Positions 41,377 through 50,695 are shown, counted from the first letter of the stretch. The stretch: 64,000 nt of DNA from Planctomycetota bacterium (GCA_014237855.1 JABACD010000005.1:62001-126000); one strand, 5' to 3'. The notes: a model not told the origin generated them from the letters alone. A program made the numbers and translations.

Positions 41377-42960
41377 TCAGCGGCGACGTCGCCAGGCGGC
41401 CAGCCCACCAAGCCCCAGGCAGAGCAGCGGTAGCCCCCAGATCGCGATCAGGTTCAGGTAGAAGAGCGTGCGGTCCTGGCCAACGGCAATGCGCCGATCG
41501 TCCAGCTTTCGCGGTGAGACCGAGACACGGAATTCGCGCTCCGATGCCCAGTTGAAGCTGTTGATCAGGAAGTCACGGTTGACGTCGAAGAGCGCATTCA
41601 CGAAGGCCTCCGGAGTTCCCAACGCCAGCACCCGGCACTCGCGCTGCAGGGAATTGGTTCCGGGAATGACCGGCCCCATCACCGTCGGCGGAAAGGTCGA
41701 GGTCATTGCCACCGTGAAGGGGCCCTCACGCTCGCGTCCCTGATCCCACCGCCAGCCGAAGCTCCCATCCTCGTTCGGAAACTCCTCCCAGGTGTATTCG
41801 GTCGTCCTCAGGATGTCGAGCAGGATGCCCTCACGAGGCGGAGTTCCACGCTCGAGCCCGTGGCTGAAGATCAGGCGCACCCGCCGATCTCCCCGCCGCA
41901 GGGGCTCGGTGATCGGGTGCGTCGTGCGCATGCCATCGGAGCGCAGGATCACCTCCGCGCACTTGGGTGACTCGAAGACAGGCATGCCAGCTGCGTTGAT
42001 CACCGGCTGACAGATGATGCCCGGCTGAACGATGATCCCCAGCCTGGAGAGGATATCGGTCACGGAGCCCTGGCCGCCCGTGAGGCGCAGTCCCGGGGCA
42101 GCGATGATGCTTCCACCACCACGAACGTACTCGGCGATCCACCCCGTGGCCTCCACGGAGAAGGGTTCTTCGGGCCCGATGATGGCCAGCCCGGCGCACT
42201 CCTCGGGGATCGCGCCATCCTCGCTCGGGTCCCACTTCTCGACGCGGAAGCCGTCGGCGACGAGTGCCGTGTGCAGCTTCCCCAGGTCGCGATCTTCGCT
42301 CTCGAAGATGGCCCGCTCTCCCTGGCCGCTGGTGAACAGGATCAAGGGCTTCTCACCCTGGGTCACTCGCAGGAGTCCCTTGACCAGGGACTGCAGCCCG
42401 GTGAAGGAGACCAGGCTCGGCGGACGATAGGCGCCCTGGCGGCGAGTGGGATTTCCCAGGTCGATCTCAGCCACCTCTCCCAGGAGCTTCATGGCCACCC
42501 GGCGATCTCCATAGGAGACAACGAAGAGATTCGACTCCGAGATGCCCAGACGCTGCATCTCCGCCATCAGCTCCGCACCTCCTGCACCGGGCGGGGCGTA
42601 GGGATGATTGGTGAGCTTGATCTTGTCCGGTGCGTACTCCTCGGCCAGGATCAAGATCTCGAACATGCGGCCCTGGATCTGGGCGCCAATGGCCTCGAGG
42701 GGCGGGCCAAACGGTCGGAAGAACACATCGATCTCTACCGGTCCAGGAAGCTGGTCGATGATGGCACGAGCGTTCTCGTCCAGGGTGTTCTCCTGGTTGA
42801 TGGTCAGATCGACCCGGTGGCGCAGCCCCGGACGCCCGGCCAACCAGACCAAACCGCCCGTGAGCACCAGGGCAATAACGAGGTTCAGGCAGACCGTGAT
42901 CAGGATGCGCAGGCGCACGATACGTGCACTCGGTGCCTTGACTTGAGCTCCTAGCGCCAT
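41377..42960 (-). CDS. GldG-like ABC transporter auxiliary protein
   Basis: A 527-residue protein with one membrane helix near each end (about residues 20-42 and 500-521) and a large extracytoplasmic domain between. The start of that domain (VDLTINQENTLDENARAIID, VEIDVFFRPF) and LTNHPYAPPG resemble GldG/IFT52-like proteins of gliding-type ABC transporters. VSFTGLQSLVKGLLRVT, ILFTSGQGE and GLAIIGPEEPF form the Rossmann-like core. The C-terminal helix is followed by a basic stop-transfer sequence (AAWRRRR). It overlaps the permease gene by ten bases and lies 12 bases before the DUF4340 gene. Gliding is not implied: such systems are widespread in non-gliders. Confidence 0.87.
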   Translation of the reverse strand: MALGAQVKAPSARIVRLRILITVCLNLVIALVLTGGLVWLAGRPGLRHRVDLTINQENTLDENARAIIDQLPGPVEIDVFFRPFGPPLEAIGAQIQGRMFEILILAEEYAPDKIKLTNHPYAPPGAGGAELMAEMQRLGISESNLFVVSYGDRRVAMKLLGEVAEIDLGNPTRRQGAYRPPSLVSFTGLQSLVKGLLRVTQGEKPLILFTSGQGERAIFESEDRDLGKLHTALVADGFRVEKWDPSEDGAIPEECAGLAIIGPEEPFSVEATGWIAEYVRGGGSIIAAPGLRLTGGQGSVTDILSRLGIIVQPGIICQPVINAAGMPVFESPKCAEVILRSDGMRTTHPITEPLRRGDRRVRLIFSHGLERGTPPREGILLDILRTTEYTWEEFPNEDGSFGWRWDQGREREGPFTVAMTSTFPPTVMGPVIPGTNSLQRECRVLALGTPEAFVNALFDVNRDFLINSFNWASEREFRVSVSPRKLDDRRIAVGQDRTLFYLNLIAIWGLPLLCLGLGGLAAWRRRR

Positions 42961-43688
42961 CGCTTCGCCTCCACGGCTCGACTGGCCATGAACAGGAAGA
43001 AACCCGTCCAGGCCGAGAAGAACACCAGCACCTTCGTGTCGAGCAAGCCAACGAGGAAGGTGCGGTGAAAGTGCGACATCACATCGACTGACTCCACCTC
43101 TTCATGCAACCAGGTCGCGTCGAAGAGACCCGCAAGATGAGGTAAGAGCAAGACCAGGACGTTTCCGATGAACGCTCCAAAGGCTGCCAGGATCGGCGTC
43201 GAGGTCAGGGAACTCGAGAGCATCCCAATGGAGCAGAAGAGTCCCGAGACCAGGACTGCACCGAGGAATCCGCCCAGGACCGGCGGCCAGTCGGGGGGCG
43301 CCCCAAGTCCGTGAAGTGCTGCTGCGTAGATCAGATTGGAAGACCAGAACAGCGCCATGAAGGTCCAGGCCGCCAGGAACTTTCCCAGGACCACGGCGCC
43401 GTCGGAGACGGGCGAGGTCAGCAGGAACTCGAGCAGGCCATTACGAGACTCCTCGCTGATCATCCGCATGGTGAGCAGCGGAGGTAGGAAGATCATGAAG
43501 GCCCAGTAGGGCAGCGACTCCCCCGAGGAGAAGCGCACGGAGGCGATGATGTCGCCACCGGTGTCCTTGAGGATCGTCACGAACAGCCAGCCTGTCATGG
43601 CATAGGAGATCGAGAGCAGGATCCAGGCTAGCGGCGCTACGAAGAGCCCGGCGAGCTCTCGCCGATAGATCGTGGCCAGCCCCTTCAT
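42951..43688 (-). CDS. ABC-2 type permease (GldF-like)
   Basis: A 245-residue integral membrane protein with about six helices (for example PLAWILLSISYAMTGWLFV, GAVLVSGLFCSIGML, NVLVLLLPHLAGLF). YRRELAGLFVAPLAW at the N-terminus and MRMISEESRNGLLEFLLTSP in the first cytoplasmic loop are typical of ABC-2 permeases of this operon type. It couples to the ATPase upstream (ATGA at 43685-43688) and overlaps the GldG-like gene downstream by ten bases. The exported substrate is unknown. Confidence 0.92.
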   Translation of the reverse strand: MKGLATIYRRELAGLFVAPLAWILLSISYAMTGWLFVTILKDTGGDIIASVRFSSGESLPYWAFMIFLPPLLTMRMISEESRNGLLEFLLTSPVSDGAVVLGKFLAAWTFMALFWSSNLIYAAALHGLGAPPDWPPVLGGFLGAVLVSGLFCSIGMLSSSLTSTPILAAFGAFIGNVLVLLLPHLAGLFDATWLHEEVESVDVMSHFHRTFLVGLLDTKVLVFFSAWTGFFLFMASRAVEAKRWR

Positions 43689-44659
43689 GCACCTGTCTCC
43701 ACTGGCTCGCTGTCGAGCTCGAGGGCAATCCGTGCAAAGAGCTCCTCCAGGGTGGCCTTGCGCCAGGAGAGCTCACGCACGGTCCAGCCTTCGTGGTTGC
43801 TCAGCTCCCCCACTTCCCGGCGCAGGTCAACCTCACAGGAGACCTCGAAGGCCGTGTAGCCATCATCCAGAGAGTGCTCCTCGACCTCGCTGACCCCAGG
43901 AAGCTCGCGCAGGCGAGCGCTGACACCTTCGATCCCTGGCCCACTGATGGCGGCATGGCCCGCAACCTCCAGGCGCACATGGCTGGCGCCGCCCAGGGTG
44001 CGAACGAGCTCCTCCTGGCTTCCATCTGCGGCCAGGCGTCCCTTGCTCAGGATCAGGACTCGCGGACAGACGGCCTCGATCTCCGGCAGGATATGAGAAG
44101 AAACGATGACCGTGTGCTGACCAGCAAGATCCTGGATCAGGCGCCGTACCTCGATTCGCTGGAGGGGATCCAGCCCGCTGGTGGGCTCGTCAAGGATCAG
44201 GACCTCGGGATCTGGCAGCAGCGCTGTTGCGAGGCCAACTCGCTGGCGCAGGCCACGGGAGAGATGCCCGACCAGCTGCCTGCGACGATCGAGAACCCCG
44301 ACTCGGTCGAGCACCTTGGGAATGCGCAGCTTGCGCTCCTTGCGGGAGAGTCCATGCAAGCGGCCCTGGAAGTCGAGCATCTCCTCGATGCGGTGCTCTC
44401 GGTAGAGCGGCACGGTCTCGGCGAGATAGCCGATGTGCTTGCGCACCTCCATCGACTGTCTCAGCACGTCGTAACCCGCAACTGAGGCCGAGCCGGCGCT
44501 CGCTGGCAGGAAGCCCGCGAGAATTCGCAGGGTCGTGGTCTTTCCGGCTCCGTTGGGGCCGAGGAATCCGACGACTTCACCTGCCTCGATTTCGAAGCTC
44601 AGATCGTCGATGGCCACGAGCGGGCCGAAGCGGCGAGAGAGGTGACTGGCGCTGATCAC
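43685..44659 (-). CDS. ABC transporter ATP-binding protein (GldA-like)
   Basis: A 324-residue ATPase that opens the operon. Walker A is GPNGAGKTTTLR, the signature reads LSRGLRQRVGLA, Walker B VLILDEPTSGLD, and the switch His lies in VIVSSHILPE. The C-terminal 110 residues form the beta-rich extension common in ATPases of ABC-2 exporters of this class. The start is GTG 44659, with no clear Shine-Dalgarno sequence. It pairs with the permease, the GldG-like protein and the DUF4340 protein downstream. Confidence 0.94.
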   Translation of the reverse strand: MISASHLSRRFGPLVAIDDLSFEIEAGEVVGFLGPNGAGKTTTLRILAGFLPASAGSASVAGYDVLRQSMEVRKHIGYLAETVPLYREHRIEEMLDFQGRLHGLSRKERKLRIPKVLDRVGVLDRRRQLVGHLSRGLRQRVGLATALLPDPEVLILDEPTSGLDPLQRIEVRRLIQDLAGQHTVIVSSHILPEIEAVCPRVLILSKGRLAADGSQEELVRTLGGASHVRLEVAGHAAISGPGIEGVSARLRELPGVSEVEEHSLDDGYTAFEVSCEVDLRREVGELSNHEGWTVRELSWRKATLEELFARIALELDSEPVETGA

Positions 44660-44983
44660 GGGCGGAGGTTAGCGAGGGTGGCCGGCGGCGACAACGCTTC
44701 CCCGGCCTGGATGCGACAACCTGGATGAGGATCGCAGGGGAAAAGCCGAGCAAACGCCGTGCCTGACGATTGGTTCAGCCCTGGTTGCGGTTCAAGCACC
44801 CTCGCGTGGCAAGGTCCGAAATCTCTCCCCGATTCCCCTTCGACTGCCCAGTACGGGTGGCAAGTGTGCGCAAATGAGCGTCGGGGCCCAGTGCAGTTTC
44901 GCTCACTGGACCCCGACCCTGATCCCAGGCGCTCAGAACGGAATTTTGCCCGTCTGAACCACCGGGACCTTGCTACTGGTCAG
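44660..44983. other. Intergenic region upstream of the ABC operon
   Basis: These 324 bases separate two minus-strand units. They must hold the promoter of the ABC operon, but I see no convincing -35/-10 pair. The part nearer 44983 carries the terminator hairpin described separately. No gene is supported here. Confidence 0.45.
44880..44917 (-). terminator. Strong hairpin downstream of the cupredoxin gene
   Basis: A 14-bp stem with one mismatch (44880-44893 with 44904-44917) has a ten-base loop. It lies about 65 bases past the stop of the cupredoxin gene, which reads toward it. No long T-run follows, so it may be a terminator lacking a canonical tract or a transcript-stabilising structure. Confidence 0.6.
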
Positions 44984-45820
44984 CTAGTTGAAGCTGACGC
45001 TGTAGCCATTGCTGACGTTGAACTGGTTCCCACAGGGGCCACCCACCGTGTCGCGGTACCAGATCTGGAAGTGCCGTGTATCGCCCGCGCCCCAGTTGCT
45101 GGCAGAGTTCAGGCCCGGGCCCCAGGTGGCTGCTCCGCTTCCATTGGGGATGCGAACTCCGAGGCGTGTCACCTGCCCTCCGGCACAGCGCAAGCCGTCG
45201 CCAAAGGACAGACCAAGACCGCCGTTGACCTGGATCGTCCCCACGAACAGGAGCGCAGCCTGACCACTCAACATCCCGCTGCCGTTGAAGGTGATGTCGT
45301 CCGCGGAGGCGCTCGTCGAGCCAGTACCAGAGATCATGGCACCAGATCCTCCCGCGTTTGCGCAGCCCTCCCCAGCACCGCCGGGATTGCTGCAGGGCGA
45401 GTTGCTGCCACTGCAATCACAGAAGCTGGTGCCGGGCTCGTCAACCACCGTGACCGAACCGACCATTCCGAAGTTGAAGTGGGGCGAACAGAAGTAGTCG
45501 TACAAGCCACCGGGACGGGGATTGGCTGCCACGAAGGCCGCGTCGAAGGTCACCTCGAAGACCGTGTTCTGAGCATCAAGGAGGCCGAAGAAGGCCTCAT
45601 CACCATCCACCGTGCCATCCAGGCCCTCGACCACATCGTGGTTCCCGCCGTTGTAGATCCAGCGGACGGTATCTCCAGTGGCGATGGTCACATCCGGCGG
45701 ATCGAAGGCCAGACCGAACTGGTTGACCACGATGACATCGGCGCTGGCCAGGGTCGAGGTGAGGGCGAGTGAGATAGTCAGGACAGCAGAGAGCCGGGTG
45801 AGATTGCGCAGGGAACTCAT
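44984..45820 (-). CDS. Secreted cupredoxin (plastocyanin-like) with Cys/Gly C-terminal module
   Basis: A 278-residue exported protein with a signal peptide to about residue 27. Residues 28-125 form a type I copper domain. The ligands are His61 (GGNHDVVEG), Cys111 and His114 (YFCSPHFNFG) and Met119, in the order expected of pseudoazurin or plastocyanin. A Cys/Gly/Ser-rich linker (CDCSGSNSPC) leads to a C-terminal module (about 145-278) with GTGSTSASADD, SFGDGLRCAGG, FQIWYRD and FNVSNGYSV. This module resembles the end of the esterase at 20665-21933. It is likely a periplasmic or surface electron carrier. The role of the module is unknown. Confidence 0.88.
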   Translation of the reverse strand: MSSLRNLTRLSAVLTISLALTSTLASADVIVVNQFGLAFDPPDVTIATGDTVRWIYNGGNHDVVEGLDGTVDGDEAFFGLLDAQNTVFEVTFDAAFVAANPRPGGLYDYFCSPHFNFGMVGSVTVVDEPGTSFCDCSGSNSPCSNPGGAGEGCANAGGSGAMISGTGSTSASADDITFNGSGMLSGQAALLFVGTIQVNGGLGLSFGDGLRCAGGQVTRLGVRIPNGSGAATWGPGLNSASNWGAGDTRHFQIWYRDTVGGPCGNQFNVSNGYSVSFN

Positions 45821-46189
45821 GACGAGGCGGGAGATTGGCTGGAATCGAAATGACCGCTCGGCTCGACCCGAGGCGGAAGGATGTGGAAGCTGGGCAGCAG
45901 TCGAGGGTGCCCACCTAATAATCAGCGATAATTCGCTCCGTGCGTGGCAGCAACCCTTCGATTTCTCGCTCCGATGCGAGACAGCTCCCCCAAAAGCCTC
46001 CCATGGCCCCTCGGAGCGCCACCGAGCCCCCCAAAATGCAAGAAATCGGGTGTTGGGGCCCCAAACAAGAAAGTGCCGGAGCCCGCCCAGCTTGCGCTGA
46101 CCGGGCTCCGGCGGGAGTCGGTGTCAATCTAGCTGTCGATCAAATGAATCGTCTGGAGGACGCCCCCATGATACCCCCTGGGGGGAATC
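45821..46189. other. Intergenic region between dnaK and the cupredoxin gene
   Basis: These 369 bases hold the dnaK terminator (46075-46112) and the promoter region of the cupredoxin. An AT-rich patch around 45918-45934 is the most promoter-like part, but no -35/-10 pair can be defended. A perfect 12-bp palindrome, TTGGGGCCCCAA, lies at 46053-46064, just past the terminator. No gene is seen. Confidence 0.45.
46075..46112 (-). terminator. Rho-independent terminator of dnaK
   Basis: A perfect 11-bp GC-rich stem (46075-46085 with 46102-46112) has a 16-base loop. On the minus strand it is followed by ACTTTCTTGTTTGG, a T-rich tract. It lies about 80 bases beyond the dnaK stop. Confidence 0.75.
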
Positions 46190-48103
46190 TCAGGCCTTGA
46201 CCTCGAAGTCGGCGTCCACCGGCTCGTCATCGCCGTTGTCCTCTGCACCCGAAGTCGCGCCGGACTCAGGAGTTCCGGCCGGGGCGGCCTCGGCCTGCTG
46301 CTGGGCGTAGATGGCCTCCCCAAGCTTCTGAGCCTTCTGCTGGAAGCTGGCCAGGGCCGCCTCGATGGCCGCCTTGTCATCACCTTCGGCTGCCTTCTTC
46401 ATCTCTTCCTTGGCATCACCGATGGCCTTGACGTCCTCCTCGGAGAGCTTGTCCTTGTGCTCCTCGAGCTGCTTGTCAGTCTCATGGGCAATCTGGTCGA
46501 CCTGATTCTTGAGGTCCACAACGTCACGGCGGGCCTTGTCGGCTTCAGCATTGGCCTCGGCATCGGCGCGCATCTTCTCGATCTCCTCCTCGGAGAGGCC
46601 CGAGGAAGACTCGATTCGGATGTTCTGCTCCTTTCCGGTGCCCTTGTCGACTGCCTTCACGGTCAGGATGCCGTTGGCATCGATGTCGAAGGAGACCTCG
46701 ATCTGCGGCAACCCGCGGGGCGCAGCTGCGATCCCGTCGAGGTGAAACTTGCCGAGGGTTCGATTGTCGTTGGCGAACTCGCGCTCTCCCTGCAGAACGT
46801 GGATCTCCACACTCGGCTGGTTGTCCGAGGCGGTCGAGTAGACCTGGCTCTTGGAGGTAGGGATGGTCGTGTTCTTCTCGATCAATCGGTTGGTCACACC
46901 ACCCAGGGTCTCGATTCCCAGGGAGAGCGGGGTGACGTCGAGCAGTACGACGTCCTTGACGTCGCCTGCCAGGATTCCACCCTGAATCGCTGCACCAACC
47001 GAGACGACCTCGTCCGGGTTCACACTGCGGTTCGGCTCCTTGCCGAAGATCCCCTGGACGATCGCTTGAACTGCGGGAATGCGAGTCGAGCCACCGACCA
47101 GGATGACCTCGTCAACCTCACTGGGCTTGAGCCCGGCATCCTTGAGAGCTGTCTCACAGGGGATGCGCGTGCGCTCGATCAGACCATCGGCCAGTTGCTC
47201 GAACTTGGCGCGAGAGATGGTCTGCTGGAGGTGCTTCGGGCCGGATGCGTCGGCCGTGATGAAGGGCAAGTTGATGTCCGTTGAGGACGCAGCCGAGAGC
47301 TCACACTTGGCCTTTTCGCAGGCCTCTTTCAGGCGCTGCAGGGCCATCGGGTCGCTCTTGACGTCGATTCCCGACTCTTTCTTGAACTCCTCGGCAACGT
47401 AGCTGATCAGGACCTCGTCGAAGTCATCACCACCCAGGTGCGTATCGCCATTGGTCGAGAGCACCTCGAAGACGCCATCGCCGATCTCGAGGATCGAGAT
47501 GTCGAAGGTTCCACCCCCCAGGTCATAGACTGCGATGCGTCCGGTCTTCTCCTTATCCAGGCCATAGGCCAGGGTGGCCGCCGTGGGCTCATTGATGATG
47601 CGCTCGACCTTGAGACCGGCAATCGTGCCGGCATCCTTGGTTGCCTGACGCTGCGCGTCGTTGAAGTAGGCGGGTACGGTGATGACCGCGCGCTCGACGG
47701 TGCCTCCGAGGTAGGCCTCAGCGGCCTCCTTCAGGTGCCCGAGGACGATCGCGCTGATCTCCGGAGCGGTGAACTGCTGGCCATCGATGTCGACCTTCAC
47801 GAGCTCCTCGGCACCACCGACGAGCTTGTAGGCCACTTCCTTTTCTTCCGAGCCGACCTCACTGTGACGCCGCCCCATGAATCTCTTGATCGAGGCAACC
47901 GTCTTGATCGGGTTCGTGACCGCCTGACGGCGTGCGGCAGCGCCCAAAAGGCGTCCGCCGTCTCCGGTGAAGGCGACGACCGAAGGAGTCGTTCGTGCAC
48001 CCTCGGCGTTCGTGATCACCACCGGCTCGCCCCCTTCCATCACGGCCACCACCGAGTTGGTCGTTCCGAGGTCGATGCCGATGATCTTGTTCGTACTGCT
48101 CAT
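46190..48103 (-). CDS. dnaK: Chaperone protein DnaK (Hsp70)
   Basis: ATP-driven chaperone of 637 residues. The nucleotide-binding domain starts [19 protein letters not shown] and contains [37 protein letters not shown] and [14 protein letters not shown]. The substrate-binding domain has [14 protein letters not shown] and the [15 protein letters not shown] strand. The helical lid ends in an acidic tail ([17 protein letters not shown]) instead of the common E-E-V-D. It starts with ATG 48103, preceded by AGAGGA. It has no grpE or dnaJ next to it. The leader is strongly structured. Confidence 0.98.
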   Translation of the reverse strand: MSSTNKIIGIDLGTTNSVVAVMEGGEPVVITNAEGARTTPSVVAFTGDGGRLLGAAARRQAVTNPIKTVASIKRFMGRRHSEVGSEEKEVAYKLVGGAEELVKVDIDGQQFTAPEISAIVLGHLKEAAEAYLGGTVERAVITVPAYFNDAQRQATKDAGTIAGLKVERIINEPTAATLAYGLDKEKTGRIAVYDLGGGTFDISILEIGDGVFEVLSTNGDTHLGGDDFDEVLISYVAEEFKKESGIDVKSDPMALQRLKEACEKAKCELSAASSTDINLPFITADASGPKHLQQTISRAKFEQLADGLIERTRIPCETALKDAGLKPSEVDEVILVGGSTRIPAVQAIVQGIFGKEPNRSVNPDEVVSVGAAIQGGILAGDVKDVVLLDVTPLSLGIETLGGVTNRLIEKNTTIPTSKSQVYSTASDNQPSVEIHVLQGEREFANDNRTLGKFHLDGIAAAPRGLPQIEVSFDIDANGILTVKAVDKGTGKEQNIRIESSSGLSEEEIEKMRADAEANAEADKARRDVVDLKNQVDQIAHETDKQLEEHKDKLSEEDVKAIGDAKEEMKKAAEGDDKAAIEAALASFQQKAQKLGEAIYAQQQAEAAPAGTPESGATSGAEDNGDDEPVDADFEVKA

Positions 48104-48140
48104 GTGTTTCCTCTGCTTGATGCTTCTACTGTGAAGCCCG

Positions 48141-48241
48141 CCGGGGGGCGGACTCCCCGGTGATCGAGAGAGCTCGATCCCGTTGAATGGTTCCGACGCC
48201 CACCCCCTGTACCGGGGGGAAGGCCCCGAGGTAGGCGTCGG
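48141..48241 (-). promoter_or_regulatory. Structured 5' leader of dnaK (candidate RNA regulator)
   Basis: Three consecutive perfect stems lie between the likely promoter zone and the dnaK ribosome-binding site: an 8-bp outer stem 48193-48200/48234-48241 that encloses a 5-bp stem 48203-48207/48214-48218, then a 7-bp stem 48162-48168/48173-48179 with a four-base loop, then a 6-bp stem 48141-48146/48155-48160. The AGAGGA site at about 48109-48114 is left unpaired. A heat-responsive or processing role is possible, as dnaK is often controlled post-transcriptionally, but this is inference. Confidence 0.45.
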
Positions 48242-48411
48242 CCCCTACCACTAAACAAAGAGCGTGCCAGCCCAGCGAACCAACCTAAACATATACGCAG
48301 AAGCACTTTACAGTGATTGCCCCTGACCGCCCTGCTGCCAGCTTGGCAGGCCCCGCGGGGGGCACCCAAGGCACCTGCCGCATTGGCAGGCAACTTGAGC
48401 CCCGGCCCGGA

Positions 48412-48432
48412 CGAGGGGATCAGCTCCCCTCG
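48412..48432 (-). terminator. Hairpin downstream of the ntrC-like gene
   Basis: A perfect 7-bp stem (48412-48418 with 48426-48432) has a seven-base loop and lies about 70 bases past the regulator's stop on the minus strand. No T-run follows. It is a possible terminator separating the regulator operon from dnaK. Confidence 0.4.
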
Positions 48433-48500
48433 ATCCGCCAGGAGCTCAATGGCTCCGCGACCAGCTCACGCGATCCCCACAGGAGAGCCCTGACCCGAGC

Positions 48501-49877
48501 TCAAAGACCGTACTCCTTGATCTTCCTGTAGAGCGTACGCTCCCCGATCCCGAGCAGCTTGGCTGTCTTCTCACGGTTCCCATCCAGCAGGTTCAGGTTC
48601 TCTGCAATCAGGTCACGCTCGACCTCGGAGAGCGAACGACCAGCCAGGGGGTAGCCGGCGCCCGTGGACCGCGCAGCACCGCCCGCCTCGGCAATGTTGT
48701 TCGGGACATCAGCTTCCTCGAGCAAGCTTCCCCGGGCAAGCACGACCATGTTCTCGATGCAGTTGCGCAGCTCTCGGACGTTTCCCGGCCAGCCATAGCG
48801 AACCAGGACCGTGCGAGCCTCCGGCGTGATGCCCTTCACGTCTCGGTTGTGGAGCTCACGCATCTCGCTGATCAGATGATCGATCAGGATCGGGATGTCT
48901 CCGGTTCTCTCTCGAAGAGCCGGTAACTCGAGAGTGACCACCTGCAGACGGAAGTAGAGATCCTCTCGAAAGGTCCCCTCCTCCACCATCTGCCGCAGGT
49001 CACGGTTCGTGGCAGCCAGCAAGCGGATGTCCACGGAGATCTCACGGTTCCCACCGACCGGGGTGATCTCACGACTCTCGAGGGCTCGCAGGAGCTTGGC
49101 CTGGGTCTCGAGGGGCATGTCGCCGACCTCGTCCAGAAAGAGTGTTCCGCCATTGGCGTGCAGGATGCGTCCATCATTGGAGCTGTTCGCTCCCGTGAAG
49201 GCACCTTTCACGTGACCGAAGAGCTCCGATTCAATCAGGCCCTCGGCAAGCGCGGCGCAGTTGACCGGCACAAACGGCCCGTCCTTGCGGGGACTATTGC
49301 GGTGGATAGCCTGAGCCACGAGTTCCTTGCCAGTTCCACTCTCTCCCAAGATGAGCACGGTGGCATTCGTCGTGGAGACGCGGCCGAGCAACTCGAACAG
49401 GCGCTGCATGGGCGGCGAGTGCCCGATGATGTTCTCGAAGCCAAAGCGCTTGTCCAGTTGCCGGCGCAGCTCGATGTTCTGGGCTCGGTCCCGCACGGCC
49501 TCCACCGCCCGCGGCAACTTCGTACGCAGCTCCTGAAGATTGACCGGTTTGGTCAGGTAATCCGCAGCCCCCTTGTGCATGGCCTCGACGGCGGTCTCCA
49601 CCGATCCATGACCGGTGATCACCAGGACCACCGCCTCGGGCTGGAGACGTCGGGCTTCCTGAAGCACCTCCAACCCCGAACGGTCGTGCATGATCAGATC
49701 CGTGAGGACTGCATCGAAGGTGCGCTCCTCCAGCCGGGCGATCCCCTCGTTCCCAGAACCTGCAATCGTGCATTCATGGCCGTCGAGCTCGAGACCATCC
49801 CCCAGGGCCTCGGCGTGCCCCTCGTCGTCATCAACGATCAGTACACGGATCGAGGCGGGCGCTACGGAGACACTCAT
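48501..49877 (-). CDS. NtrC-family sigma-54-dependent response regulator
   Basis: A 458-residue enhancer-binding protein with complete architecture. The receiver (about 10-125) has VLIVDDDEGH, Asp60 in LTDLIMHDRSG and the Lys in YLTKPVNLQEL. The AAA+ domain (about 150-385) has GESGTGKELVAQAIH as Walker A, the sigma-54 contact loop GAFTGA, and TLFLDEVGDMPLE as Walker B. A Fis-type helix-turn-helix sits at the end (GNREKTAKLLGIGERTLYRK). It needs sigma-54 (RpoN), which is not in the window. The kinase gene is directly upstream with an ATGA overlap at 49874-49877. Target promoters are unknown. Confidence 0.95.
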   Translation of the reverse strand: MSVSVAPASIRVLIVDDDEGHAEALGDGLELDGHECTIAGSGNEGIARLEERTFDAVLTDLIMHDRSGLEVLQEARRLQPEAVVLVITGHGSVETAVEAMHKGAADYLTKPVNLQELRTKLPRAVEAVRDRAQNIELRRQLDKRFGFENIIGHSPPMQRLFELLGRVSTTNATVLILGESGTGKELVAQAIHRNSPRKDGPFVPVNCAALAEGLIESELFGHVKGAFTGANSSNDGRILHANGGTLFLDEVGDMPLETQAKLLRALESREITPVGGNREISVDIRLLAATNRDLRQMVEEGTFREDLYFRLQVVTLELPALRERTGDIPILIDHLISEMRELHNRDVKGITPEARTVLVRYGWPGNVRELRNCIENMVVLARGSLLEEADVPNNIAEAGGAARSTGAGYPLAGRSLSEVERDLIAENLNLLDGNREKTAKLLGIGERTLYRKIKEYGL

Positions 49878-50695
49878 GCTGATTCACCATCCTTCGTTCC
49901 TGCACCGGCAATCTCGACAACGAGCGGGAGGACGATCCGAAAGCTCGTTCCTCGCCCTAGTTCGGAGACCACGGAAATAGTCCCTTCGTGTTCCTGGATT
50001 ATTCGGCGGGTCGTCGCCAATCCCAGTCCGGTCCCACTCTTCTTCGTCGACCAGTAGGCATCGAAGCAGTGCTCGATGTCGGCTCCTGCCATTCCCACCC
50101 CGGTGTCGGTGATCGTCAGAACCGCATGACTGCCATCGCGCTCGAGGCGCACGATCAGTTCGCCTCCCATGGGCATGGCCTGCCTTGCATTGACGACGAG
50201 GTTCAGGAGCGCCTGCCGCAAGGCGCTGGCGTCGACAATCGCCAGTGGGAAGGAGCTGGGCAGATCCACATGCTGACGGATGTTCTGGAGATCGTCCTCG
50301 GTCTGAACGAACTCGAGCACCTCACGCACGATGTCGATCAGGCTCTGTGGCATGCGGTTCACCTCGCCACCGCGCGCGTAGGTGAGAAAGTCATTGACGA
50401 TGTCCTCGAGTCGCGAGATCTCACGCTGGAGCGTCACAACCCGCTTCATGCAGCGCTTTTCTCGGGCGCTGAGTTCGGGGACCTCGCCCTCCCGGGATCG
50501 CGCCGAGCGATTGAACTCCTCCTCCAGCAGTGCCAGGTTGATCGACATGGTCGAGAGCGGGTTCTTGATCTCATGGGCCAGGCCCGCTGCAAGCTGGCCC
50601 AGGAAGACATCCCGGTCGGGGGCAGCCGTCAGCTCTGTAGCACCTGCAAGGGCGTCATCGGCTTGGGGCTCTTCTGATTCCATGTCCTTGGTCAT
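49874..50695 (-). CDS. Cytoplasmic NtrB-like sensor histidine kinase
   Basis: A roughly 273-residue histidine kinase without membrane segments and with no sensor domain beyond about 25 polar residues. The core is full: H-box GLAHEIKNPLSTM with His41, N-box LLNLVVNARQAMP, G1 ITDTGVGM, F-region FDAYWSTKKSGTGLGL and the final ATP lid strand TSFRIVLPL. The lack of a PAS or transmembrane sensor means its signal must come from a partner protein. ATG 50695 is chosen so that the start lies outside the divergent promoter region. ATG 50740 would add 15 residues. It is coupled to the NtrC-like regulator (ATGA). Confidence 0.92.
   Translation of the reverse strand: MTKDMESEEPQADDALAGATELTAAPDRDVFLGQLAAGLAHEIKNPLSTMSINLALLEEEFNRSARSREGEVPELSAREKRCMKRVVTLQREISRLEDIVNDFLTYARGGEVNRMPQSLIDIVREVLEFVQTEDDLQNIRQHVDLPSSFPLAIVDASALRQALLNLVVNARQAMPMGGELIVRLERDGSHAVLTITDTGVGMAGADIEHCFDAYWSTKKSGTGLGLATTRRIIQEHEGTISVVSELGRGTSFRIVLPLVVEIAGAGTKDGESA

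Larger units (their letters stand above)
48104..48500. other. Intergenic region upstream of dnaK
   Basis: These 397 bases contain, reading toward dnaK on the minus strand, a hairpin just past the ntrC-like gene (48412-48432), a short CCTGCC/GGCAGG stem (48374-48390), a more AT-rich patch around 48270-48310 that is the likely promoter zone (TATATG near 48292-48297 on the minus strand, weak), and then the structured leader. I find no CIRCE element. No coding sequence is supported. Confidence 0.5.

Noticed and set aside
44759..45772. 337-codon plus-strand frame opposite the cupredoxin.
   Set aside because: Antisense to a gene with intact copper ligands and signal peptide. It also crosses the terminator hairpin.
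46053..46064. 12-bp palindrome TTGGGGCCCCAA beyond the dnaK terminator.
   Set aside because: GC palindromes of this length arise readily here, and no function can be tied to it.
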